From UBA7672 sp040398465 (GTDB taxonomy: Bacteria; Pseudomonadota; Alphaproteobacteria; Caulobacterales; Hyphomonadaceae), in the NCBI GenBank assembly GCA_040398465.1, contig JBBAUA010000013.1, positions 1 to 64,000 of the forward strand: a stretch of DNA of 64,000 bases, given 5' to 3'. Of the stretch, positions 45,676 to 52,738 are shown piece after piece. The notes under the pieces are model-generated. The model had not been told where the DNA came from, made no database searches, and worked only from the letters and a program-made list of their open reading frames with translations. A program made the position numbers and the translations under genes. Within the stretch, counting starts at the first letter, position 1, and each line of letters opens with the position of its first letter.

Positions 45676-45864
45676 TCAGACCGTGACCCGGAACAGCAAT
45701 GTCACGAACAGCGTCAGCACGCCCGTCAGCAGCATGAGCAGCGCGACAGCCATGGCGCAGCCTGGCCCCGGCTCCGTGCCGAACTTCGACCCACGATACC
45801 GCCAGGCGAGGAGGCCACCGGCGACCAGCATCGCCGCGCTGATAAGGAGCAGCTTCCAGTCCAT
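45676..45864 (-). CDS. Small membrane protein, unknown function
   Basis: 62-aa protein with two hydrophobic helices (about residues 4-20 and 38-58) separated by a loop RYRGSKFGTEPGPG. GGGA upstream of the ATG supports translation. No homologue recognised. Confidence 0.55.
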   Translation of the reverse strand: MDWKLLLISAAMLVAGGLLAWRYRGSKFGTEPGPGCAMAVALLMLLTGVLTLFVTLLFRVTV

Positions 45865-45906
45865 CGCGTCCCTTCCCGGGGTTCTGGTCCGGCGCCGCGG
45901 GCGGGA

Positions 45907-46437
45907 CTAGCCAAGCTCCTTGGCCATTACCCGCATGGCGCGGCTGCGCCCCGGACGCAGAGCGCCCGAGAACATCTTGCCGCCAATGTCCGTAAAGCCC
46001 CAGCGCTCATAGGCGGCGATGGCCCACTCGGCGTGTTCCATGACGTCGAGCCAGACGTAGCTGCAGCCTTCGGCCCTCGCCTGCGTCTCAGCAGCTTCAA
46101 GCAGCTTCTTGCCGACACCACCGCGCCGCGCGCCAGGCAGCAGGTAGATGCGCGGTATCTCAGCCCCGCCGTCACGGCTGTTGATCGGCTCGCGCGAGCC
46201 AACGAACATTGTGAGGAAGCCGATCCCCGCGCTTTCCTGGCGCGCAATCCACACACGCGCCTCAGGCCGCGCCAGGGTCGCCACCATCGCATGCTCGCCG
46301 AAAGTCTTCAGCTGGTGGAAGAAGCCGACGGCGTCATCCCAATCGTCATGGTAGGCAGCCGCATAGGCGGCAGGGCCGATGACGCCGAGGTCAGGCGCAT
46401 CCGCTTCCATCGCGCGGGTGATCGAGAACTCGCTCAC
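45907..46437 (-). CDS. GNAT family N-acetyltransferase
   Basis: 176-aa acetyltransferase. Motif A region IPRIYLLPGARRGGVGKKLLEAAETQARAEG near residues 93-123, then motif B YVWLDVMEHAEWAIAAYERWGFTDIG. Its start overlaps the cobS stop as ATGA, a translational coupling to the chelatase subunit; functional meaning unknown. Confidence 0.88.
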   Translation of the reverse strand: MSEFSITRAMEADAPDLGVIGPAAYAAAYHDDWDDAVGFFHQLKTFGEHAMVATLARPEARVWIARQESAGIGFLTMFVGSREPINSRDGGAEIPRIYLLPGARRGGVGKKLLEAAETQARAEGCSYVWLDVMEHAEWAIAAYERWGFTDIGGKMFSGALRPGRSRAMRVMAKELG

Positions 46438-47417
46438 GCCACCTTCACCATCGCAGCGCTCTCGGGCAGCTCCTTCGCGAAGGCGCGCTGGTAGAACTCG
46501 GCAATCGCAGGGCGCTCGAGTTCATCGCACTTGTTCACAAAGGTCATGCGGAAGGCGAGGCCGATGTCGCCGAAGATCAGCGTGTTCTCGCCCCAGGTGA
46601 TCACGGTCCGCGGGCTCATCACGGTCGAGATGTCGCCAGCGATGAAGGCGTTCCGCGTCATGTCCGCCACGCGCACCATCTTGGAGACGGTCGCCTTGTC
46701 GAGATCCGGCACCTTGGCGGAGACGATCTCCACTTCCGCATCGTGCTCGAGATAGTTCAGCGTCGTCACCACCGACCAGCGGTCGAGCTGACCCTGGTTG
46801 AGCTGCTGCGTGCCGTGATAGAGGCCCGTCGTGTCGCCAAGGCCGACCGTGTTCGTCGTCGCGAACAGGCGGAACCACGGGTGTGGCTTCATCACGCGGT
46901 TCTGGTCGAGCAGCGTCAGCTGGCCCGACGCTTCGAGAATACGCTGGATGACGAACATCACGTCCGGACGGCCTGCGTCGTATTCGTCGAACACGAGTGC
47001 GATCGGCCGCTGCAGCGCCCAAGGAAGAATGCCTTCCCGGAATTCGGTGATCTGCTTGCCGTCCTTCAGGACGATCGCGTCCTTGCCGACGAGATCGATG
47101 CGCGACACGTGGCTGTCGAGGTTGATCCGGATCAGCGGCCAGTTCAGCCGGGCCGCCACCTGCTCGATATGGGTCGACTTGCCCGTGCCGTGATAGCCCT
47201 GGATCATCACCCGGCGATTGTACTTGAAGCCGGCGAGGATCGCCCGCGTGGTCTGCCCGTCGAACTGGTAGGCCGGGTCGAAGTCCGGCACATAGGCCGA
47301 CTTCTCCGCGAAGGCCGGAACCTTCCAGTCGAGATCGATTCCAAAAGTCTTCTTCGCGTCCAGCTCTTTCGTGGGCGCGAGCGGGATGAGGGCGTCGGAA
47401 GCGTCAGTCACGGCCAT
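46434..47417 (-). CDS. cobS: Cobaltochelatase subunit CobS (AAA+ MoxR-like ATPase)
   Basis: 327-aa AAA+ ATPase. Walker A GYHGTGKST near residues 80-88, Walker B ALVFDEYDAGRPDVMFVIQRIL, arginine-finger and sensor region LFATTNTVGLGDTTGLYHGTQQLNQGQLDRW. Acts as a hexamer with CobT to power metal chelation. The start at 47417 fits the conserved N-terminus (LIPLAPTKELDAKKTFGIDLDWKVPAF). cobT lies 3.7 kb further along the same strand. Confidence 0.95.
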   Translation of the reverse strand: MAVTDASDALIPLAPTKELDAKKTFGIDLDWKVPAFAEKSAYVPDFDPAYQFDGQTTRAILAGFKYNRRVMIQGYHGTGKSTHIEQVAARLNWPLIRINLDSHVSRIDLVGKDAIVLKDGKQITEFREGILPWALQRPIALVFDEYDAGRPDVMFVIQRILEASGQLTLLDQNRVMKPHPWFRLFATTNTVGLGDTTGLYHGTQQLNQGQLDRWSVVTTLNYLEHDAEVEIVSAKVPDLDKATVSKMVRVADMTRNAFIAGDISTVMSPRTVITWGENTLIFGDIGLAFRMTFVNKCDELERPAIAEFYQRAFAKELPESAAMVKVA

Positions 47418-47430
47418 GGGAGGAAAATCT

Positions 47431-47443
47431 CTCGTATCCAGAC
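47431..47443 (-). promoter_or_regulatory. Copy of the 13-nt element upstream of cobS
   Basis: GTCTGGATACGAG, 14 nt before the cobS start, identical to the element before miaA. A 5-bp inverted repeat TATCC/GGATA overlaps it. Confidence 0.3.
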
Positions 47444-47615
47444 TTCGGATATAGTCGCTCCCGCGGACACATTGCAACGCAGCACGTAAGCGGCGTTTCG
47501 CGCCGATGTCCGACGAATCTCCCTGCAATTCACGAAAATCACCCTTTCGGGCGATTGCGCGGACACGCCTGAGCCCGCTTCATGGGGCGACGGCATCGCG
47601 CTGGAGAAACCGGAT

Positions 47616-47996
47616 ATGGCCAAGGTCATCGGAGTTGGCGGCATCTTCTTCAAGTCGAGGGACCCGGCCGCCCTCCTCAACTGGTACCGGGACGTTCTGG
47701 GTCTTCAGGTCCATGACTGGGGCGGCGTGTTCATGACGCCCGACGCCATGGCGGCCCACCCAGGCGCCGGCACGGTCTTCGCCCCCTTCAAGCAGGACAC
47801 GACCTACTTCGAGCCCTCGACAAAGGACTTCATGATCAACCTCGCGGTCGATGACCTCGATGGCATCCTCGCCAGCTGTGCAAAACACGGGGTCGAAGCG
47901 AAGGTCCTGCCGCCGGAACCGAACGGCAGGTTCGCCCACGTCAGCGACCCCGAAGGCACGCGGATTGAGTTGTGGGAGCCAAAGCCAATGGGATGA
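47616..47996 (+). CDS. VOC family protein (glyoxalase/bleomycin-resistance fold)
   Basis: 126-aa vicinal oxygen chelate protein with the two beta-alpha-beta-beta-beta repeats: GVGGIFFKSRDPAALLNWYRDVLGLQV near the N-terminus and FMINLAVDDLDGILASCAKHGVE in the second half, ending SDPEGTRIELWEP, where the Glu is the usual metal ligand. Substrate unknown. Divergent from cobS. Confidence 0.88.
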   Translation: MAKVIGVGGIFFKSRDPAALLNWYRDVLGLQVHDWGGVFMTPDAMAAHPGAGTVFAPFKQDTTYFEPSTKDFMINLAVDDLDGILASCAKHGVEAKVLPPEPNGRFAHVSDPEGTRIELWEPKPMG

Positions 47997-48000
47997 GCGG

Positions 48001-48699
48001 TCAGGCCAGCGCCACGGCGACCACCACGTCGCGGCCATCCAGCTCGCGCATTTCACATCGGACATGAGAACCGGGAGGGAACTCCCACAGCTCCGTATCG
48101 GGGGCGACTTCGTCCGGCGCAATCAGCTCGAATGCGAAATCGACTGGCACGCCCCTGACAGGCAGCAAGACATTGTCCCGGTTCAGCAGGCGCACATGTA
48201 TGGTGAGATATTCCATCGCCATCAGATTCACCCAGCCGCCAGCATTCGCCAGGGGCCGCAGCACGGGCCAGGCTTCGGCCTGAAGGCTCAGCCAGTTGCG
48301 TTTCTTGCCCATGCGCCCAGGCGGATCGGAAGCTTCCGTTGCGGTATGCGCCGGCCAGAGATGGTGTTCCTCGCAGGGGCGATCGAGGAAGGCACGGAAC
48401 GCGTGCGTGCCGGACATGGCGACGTCGATCTGGAGCCAGCCCGACGGGTCGCCGCTGAACGCGATCACCCCAGAGGCTCCGTCAGCAACAAACGCGGCCT
48501 GCGCCGCATGCTTCGCATGGCTGATGACGGACAGGCGGATAACAGGACCCCCAGGCTCGTCCACCCGCCAGTCCGGCGTACGGGGGACCTCGGAGACCAG
48601 CGAGTCGATCAGAAAAGGAACTTCGCTCGCCGGGTCCAGCCCCGTCTCAGCGTTGAAAAGGTCGAAGAAGCAAGGCGGCCAGTGCGGCGCCCCGCTCAA
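48001..48699 (-). CDS. Uncharacterised protein, TTG start overlapping the J-domain gene
   Basis: 232-aa predicted cytoplasmic protein not matched to any family. Its TTG start (48697-48699) overlaps the J-domain stop TGA as TTGA; no better in-frame start exists until an internal ATG in the middle. Content is mixed alpha/beta, with Trp-rich stretches. It lies just 4 nt before the VOC gene (convergent) and follows bolA-opposed J-domain gene, so it shares the transcript of the latter. Confidence 0.55.
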   Translation of the reverse strand: MSGAPHWPPCFFDLFNAETGLDPASEVPFLIDSLVSEVPRTPDWRVDEPGGPVIRLSVISHAKHAAQAAFVADGASGVIAFSGDPSGWLQIDVAMSGTHAFRAFLDRPCEEHHLWPAHTATEASDPPGRMGKKRNWLSLQAEAWPVLRPLANAGGWVNLMAMEYLTIHVRLLNRDNVLLPVRGVPVDFAFELIAPDEVAPDTELWEFPPGSHVRCEMRELDGRDVVVAVALA

Positions 48700-49367
48700 G
48701 CCAGCCCGCTCGACTTCAGCGCCTTGAACGCGCGGATCACCACATGCAGGCGATGCTCCATCGAACGGTCGCCGCCGTTGGAATCCGGGTGGTACTGCTT
48801 CACCAGCACGCTGTATCGCTCCCGCACGGTGGCAGGCTGGGCGTTGTGCGGCAGGCCCATCTCGTCGAGCGCGCGCGTCTGCAAGCGCGTGCGGCCGCGC
48901 GCCGCCGCCGCCGCTTCGTCGCCGCCCTGCCCGACATGGCCGTTGTAGAGCCAGTTCTTCGCGCCACGCCAACCGCGCGGGTTGTTCATCCTGGCGGCCC
49001 TGCCCTCGGCGCCGATCGGACCGCCGCCCATGCGCCAGGTCGGCTTGTGGCCGTGGCCAGCGGATGCCTGGAACGCGGTAATCTCGTCCTCGGTCATGCC
49101 TTCGAAGAAATCGAAGTTCTCGTTGTATTCGGAAGCGTGGCGCTGGCAGAACCAGTGATGGTCCTCTGCGGCAGCTTCCTGGCCCGGAATCTGGACCACG
49201 CGGGCGGAAAACGGCTTGGGCGCCTTGCACAGGCCCAGTTCGTCACAACCCTTGTGCTCGCAGCGACGCACGTACGCGCCCGCCTTCCGGCGTCCCCCCG
49301 GAGGGTTGACGCGGACATCGACGAACTTGACGCGGTAGCTCCGCATGTAGTCTTCCGCAGCGGACAT
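48696..49367 (-). CDS. J domain-containing protein (DnaJ-like co-chaperone)
   Basis: 223-aa protein with a C-terminal J domain: the HPD tripeptide occurs in YHPDSNGGDRSMEHRL near residues 191-206. The N-terminal ~100 residues contain several Cys (RRCEHKGCDELGLC, HWFCQRHA), suggesting a metal-binding site. J domains stimulate DnaK ATPase; the partner is unknown. Adjacent to bolA (divergent, 27 nt) with cobS and cobT further along, a familiar alphaproteobacterial arrangement. Confidence 0.9.
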   Translation of the reverse strand: MSAAEDYMRSYRVKFVDVRVNPPGGRRKAGAYVRRCEHKGCDELGLCKAPKPFSARVVQIPGQEAAAEDHHWFCQRHASEYNENFDFFEGMTEDEITAFQASAGHGHKPTWRMGGGPIGAEGRAARMNNPRGWRGAKNWLYNGHVGQGGDEAAAAARGRTRLQTRALDEMGLPHNAQPATVRERYSVLVKQYHPDSNGGDRSMEHRLHVVIRAFKALKSSGLA

Positions 49368-49394
49368 GGCTCTTATCTTGGAATGGGTTCGTTA

Positions 49395-49664
49395 ATGCCG
49401 CAAGAATTGACATCCCGCATAGAGAGCATGCGAGCGGCACTTATTGCAGCATTTTCCCCGACCGAGCTGGATATAGTGGACGAGTCGCATCTTCACCACG
49501 GTCACGCAGGCGCGGCCCCCGGCGGCGAGACACACTATGCGGTGAAGGTCAGATCGGAGGCCTTCCAAGGCCTTTCCCGGCTGGCGAAACACCGTGCCGT
49601 GAATGATGTGCTGAAGGCCGAGTTCGACACCGGCCTGCACGCCCTGCACATCGACGCTGCCTGA
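49395..49664 (+). CDS. BolA family protein
   Basis: 89-aa protein with the BolA fold. LDIVDESHLHHGHAGAAPGGETHYAVKVRSEAFQGLSRLAKHRAVNDVL covers the conserved core with the His/Ser/Gly motif and the RHRAVxxxL helix; family members bind [2Fe-2S] clusters with monothiol glutaredoxins. Divergent from the J-domain gene. An in-frame ATG 12 nt upstream would also be possible. Confidence 0.93.
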   Translation: MPQELTSRIESMRAALIAAFSPTELDIVDESHLHHGHAGAAPGGETHYAVKVRSEAFQGLSRLAKHRAVNDVLKAEFDTGLHALHIDAA

Positions 49665-49699
49665 GCCGACCAGCCCGGCAAGGCTGACAGCCTGTCCCA

Positions 49700-49733
49700 A
49701 ACGAAAGGCGGCCCCGCTTTCGCGAGGCCGCCA
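49700..49733 (-). terminator. Hairpin terminator for the luxR-family gene
   Basis: Stem GGCGGCC (49708-49714) / GGCCGCC (49727-49733) with an inner CGC/GCG pairing around TTTC. On the minus strand it is followed by TTTCGTT. Located 117 nt downstream of the LuxR gene and between it and convergent bolA. Confidence 0.6.
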
Positions 49734-49849
49734 ATCCCAAACCCAGTTATCAAAACCCAGGGCGCAACTGAATAAGTGCCTATCTTCATTGGTAAATTTG
49801 TCATTTACCTCGGAAGTGACAACCAGGGTTGCCCCCTAGATTTTCGCCG

Positions 49850-50596
49850 TCAGACGATCAATTTGCGTTTCGTGGCGATCCGTATGGCGTCGATCATGTT
49901 CCGCGCTTCCAGCCGCCGCAGAACCTCGGTCACGTGACACTCGACCGTCTTTTCGTGCCGCTTCATGGTCAGAGCCACCTGCTTGTTGGACATGCCCTCG
50001 GCGCGCATCATCAGCACCTTGAGCTGGGTCTTGGACAGCGAAGTCTGGTCGCGATCCTCATCCGTGGGCGGCTCACGGCCGTGCGCCGGCGTCCGGATAA
50101 TGCGCACGCCCTCGTTCGCAAACACGTCGAACGACATGCGCAAGGCCGCCCGAACCCGCGGGTCCCGTTTAAGTGCGTCGCCGGCAGCCATCACCACCGC
50201 GACCCCACCCCGATCCAGCATAACGCGCTTGGTGAACCCTTCGCCCATCTCGCGCTCGCGTGCGGCCGTCATCACCTCACGGCTTGACCGGTCCAGCACG
50301 AGGCCTCTGGTCACTTCGCTCCAGAAGCCGTGGGACGCGCCGCGCACCACACCCTGAAAGACGGGATCGGTCGCCTCGTATCCGCGCGCCAGATAGAGTT
50401 CGAGCCAGGATCGCGGCAGGTTCGAGATCGAACGATCGATGACAACTTCGCCATTCTGACGGCGCAGGTAGAGACAGGCAAAGCGAGTGGCGCCGGCCTC
50501 TTCCAGAACCGGCATAAGGCTCGCGCTCAGTTGCTTCCGCGTCTGCACATGAGGCGCTTGCGCAGCAAAGGCGAGCGTCCTCTCGGCAAGCGACAT
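49850..50596 (-). CDS. LuxR-family transcriptional regulator with acyl-homoserine-lactone-type sensor domain (solo)
   Basis: 248-aa regulator. N-terminal autoinducer-binding domain carries the invariant residues at exactly the TraR spacing: Trp64, Tyr68, Asp77, Pro78, Trp92 and Gly120 correspond to TraR W57, Y61, D70, P71, W85 and G113. The C-terminal HTH (LSKTQLKVLMMRAEGMSNKQVAL, then EKTVECHVTEVLRRLEARN) resembles the LuxR/GerE class, although the usual Glu is Gln. No luxI-type synthase is seen in the window. It lies 55 nt after aroB on the same strand. Confidence 0.88.
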   Translation of the reverse strand: MSLAERTLAFAAQAPHVQTRKQLSASLMPVLEEAGATRFACLYLRRQNGEVVIDRSISNLPRSWLELYLARGYEATDPVFQGVVRGASHGFWSEVTRGLVLDRSSREVMTAAREREMGEGFTKRVMLDRGGVAVVMAAGDALKRDPRVRAALRMSFDVFANEGVRIIRTPAHGREPPTDEDRDQTSLSKTQLKVLMMRAEGMSNKQVALTMKRHEKTVECHVTEVLRRLEARNMIDAIRIATKRKLIV

Positions 50597-50650
50597 GATC
50601 TCACAGCCCCAGAGTGTTCCCTGAGGGTAGCCTAGGACGCGAAAACCGCT

Positions 50651-51775
50651 TCAGGAAGCCGTTTCGGACCGCAGGAACTCCAGCAGCGGCCCAGTATCAG
50701 CGTCGCGCTGGATGTAGGCCTGCCCAATCCCTCTGGCTAGAATGAGTGTCAGGCGGCCATTCCTGGCTTTCTTGTCGTGCGCCATATGCGCCAGCAGTTC
50801 GTCGGCGACATACGGCCCGCCAGCGAGATCCGCGATCCGCGTCGCCAGCCCCAGCGCATTCAGCAGGCGCTCAGCCCTCACCGCATCCTGTCCGGGGCAG
50901 ACCCCAAGCTGCACCGAATAGCGCAGCGCCATCGCCATGCCGATGCCAACGCCCTCCCCGTGCAACAGGCTGGGCTGAAAGTCGTTGGCCCGCTCAAGTG
51001 CATGTCCAAACGTGTGTCCGAGATTCAGCAGCGCGCGTTCCGCCTGCTCCGTCTCGTCGATCGCCACGATCCGCGCCTTGGATGCGCACGACACGCGCAC
51101 CGCCTCCGCCAGCGCGGCCTTCTCGCCCGCATGCAGCGCGGGGGCATTCGTCTCGAGAAAATCGAAGAACGCCGGATCGTCGATCAGCGCATACTTCGCA
51201 ATCTCCGCAAGCCCCGCGCTCCGCTCGCGCGCCGGCAGCGTGTCGAGCACGCCGAGATCGGCCAGCACCAGCACAGGCTGATGAAATAGCCCCACCATGT
51301 TTTTGCCCGCCCGGCTGTTGATCGCTGTCTTGCCGCCGACGGATGAGTCCACCTGAGCAAGAAGCGTCGTCGGAATCTGCACGAAGCGCGCGCCGCGCTT
51401 CAGCAGTCCCGCCGCGAGCCCGGTGAGATCGCCCGCCACGCCGCCGCCAAACGCAATGATCAGGTCATCCCGCTCCGCGCCCAGACCGATCAGCTCGTCG
51501 AGCACGGTGGCGAGATAGGCGAACGACTTCGACTCCTCGCCCGGCGGCACGCCGATCAGGTGGCCGCTGTATCCAACCGCCTCCAGCGCCCCCATCAGGG
51601 TCGCGCCATGCAGCTCCGCCACATTGGCGTCCGCCACGATGTACACCCGGCTGCGACCCGCCTTCATCAGCGGCCGGATCAGTCCGCCCGCGCGCGCGAG
51701 CAACCCCTCGCCAATGAGAATGTCATAGCCCCGTGTCCCGAGTTCCACCCGGACAGTGTTCACACCGGCGCTCAT
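50651..51775 (-). CDS. aroB: 3-dehydroquinate synthase
   Basis: 374-aa NAD+-dependent enzyme cyclising DAHP to 3-dehydroquinate, second step of the shikimate pathway. Visible: GDLTGLAAGLLKRGARFVQIPTTLLAQVDSSVGGKTAINSRAGKNMVGLFHQP, the NAD/metal signature, and LNLGHTFGHALE with zinc-ligand His. Length normal (about 360-380). Follows aroK on the same strand by 9 nt, the common aroKB pair. Confidence 0.96.
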   Translation of the reverse strand: MSAGVNTVRVELGTRGYDILIGEGLLARAGGLIRPLMKAGRSRVYIVADANVAELHGATLMGALEAVGYSGHLIGVPPGEESKSFAYLATVLDELIGLGAERDDLIIAFGGGVAGDLTGLAAGLLKRGARFVQIPTTLLAQVDSSVGGKTAINSRAGKNMVGLFHQPVLVLADLGVLDTLPARERSAGLAEIAKYALIDDPAFFDFLETNAPALHAGEKAALAEAVRVSCASKARIVAIDETEQAERALLNLGHTFGHALERANDFQPSLLHGEGVGIGMAMALRYSVQLGVCPGQDAVRAERLLNALGLATRIADLAGGPYVADELLAHMAHDKKARNGRLTLILARGIGQAYIQRDADTGPLLEFLRSETAS

Positions 51776-51784
51776 GCGAACTCC

Positions 51785-52363
51785 CTATGCATACCCGAGC
51801 GCCTCGCAGATCGTCTTCACGGCGTCGTTGGCTGGCCCCTCGCCGGAGTCGACCGTCAGGTCTGCCTCGGCATAGACTGGCGCGCGCTGCGCCAGCAGGT
51901 CGGCGAGCACCTGCCGAGGATTGTCGCGCTTCAGCAGCGGCCTTGTGTCGCGCCGGTTCACGCGCTTCCAGATCAGGTCGAGATCGGCGCGCAGCCAGAC
52001 CGTCACGGCCTTCTCCTTCAGCAGCGCGCGCGTTGTCGCGTCCATATAGGCGCCGCCGCCCGTCGCCAGCACGATCTGCGGTCCGTTCAGAAGCCGCTCG
52101 ATCACCCGCCGCTCGCCGCGCCGGAACTCCGGTTCGCCATGCATGGCGAAGATTTCCTGCACGCTCAGCCCCGCCGCCTTCTCGATTTCCTCGTCGCTGT
52201 CCACAAAAGGCGCCGCCAGGCTTTCCGCCAGCTTCCGCCCCACCGTCGACTTGCCAACGCCCATCATGCCGACGAGCGCGATTGTGCGCTCCAGCCGGCG
52301 TGCGCCGGATGGGGTTGCCGCTGGGGCGGCTTCACCCTCCGGTTCAACCTGATGCGCAGACAT
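51785..52363 (-). CDS. aroK: Shikimate kinase
   Basis: 192-aa P-loop kinase phosphorylating shikimate at C3. Walker A GMMGVGKST near residues 32-40, the shikimate site DSDEEIEKAAGLSVQEIFAMHGEPEFRRGE (Asp and Arg contacts) and the LID-region Arg in RDTRPLL. A 20-residue acidic N-terminal tail precedes the domain. Upstream of aroB in an aroK-aroB pair. Confidence 0.95.
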   Translation of the reverse strand: MSAHQVEPEGEAAPAATPSGARRLERTIALVGMMGVGKSTVGRKLAESLAAPFVDSDEEIEKAAGLSVQEIFAMHGEPEFRRGERRVIERLLNGPQIVLATGGGAYMDATTRALLKEKAVTVWLRADLDLIWKRVNRRDTRPLLKRDNPRQVLADLLAQRAPVYAEADLTVDSGEGPANDAVKTICEALGYA

Positions 52364-52519
52364 GGCGCTTGCCCTGTTTCCCGAAACCGAGGCTTATACC
52401 TCCCGAGGCTACCGGGGCAATGTTCGGGCCGCGAGGGCAAGCCGCACAGCTGTGCGTGCTGGACCCCCGCCGCCCGGTCTGATTGGCTCGACAACAAGTG
52501 GTTCGACGGGAGGCACGCC

Positions 52520-52738
52520 ATGGCGCGCGGAGGGTTTTCACGTCGGCGCGGTCCGGCGCCGTTCAGGCTGTATGCGATCCTTGGAGGCATCGCCCTCGTT
52601 GTGGTCGTAGGCGCGCTGTTCTGGTTTTCGGGCCAGGCCGAATCGCGACGCCCCGTGCAGCAGGAAGTTCGCGTCCCCGCGCAGAATGTCGGCGTCCAGC
52701 CGGAGCCCGCCGGAGGCGGCAATGCACCCTCGCAATAG
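52520..52738 (+). CDS. Small single-pass membrane protein
   Basis: 72-aa protein with a basic N-terminus (ARGGFSRRRG), one membrane helix (about residues 18-35) and a polar, Pro/Gln-rich extracytoplasmic tail ending GGGNAPSQ. A GGGAGG ribosome-binding site precedes the ATG. Its last codons overlap the next gene by 17 nt, suggesting translational coupling. No family recognised. Confidence 0.7.
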   Translation: MARGGFSRRRGPAPFRLYAILGGIALVVVVGALFWFSGQAESRRPVQQEVRVPAQNVGVQPEPAGGGNAPSQ

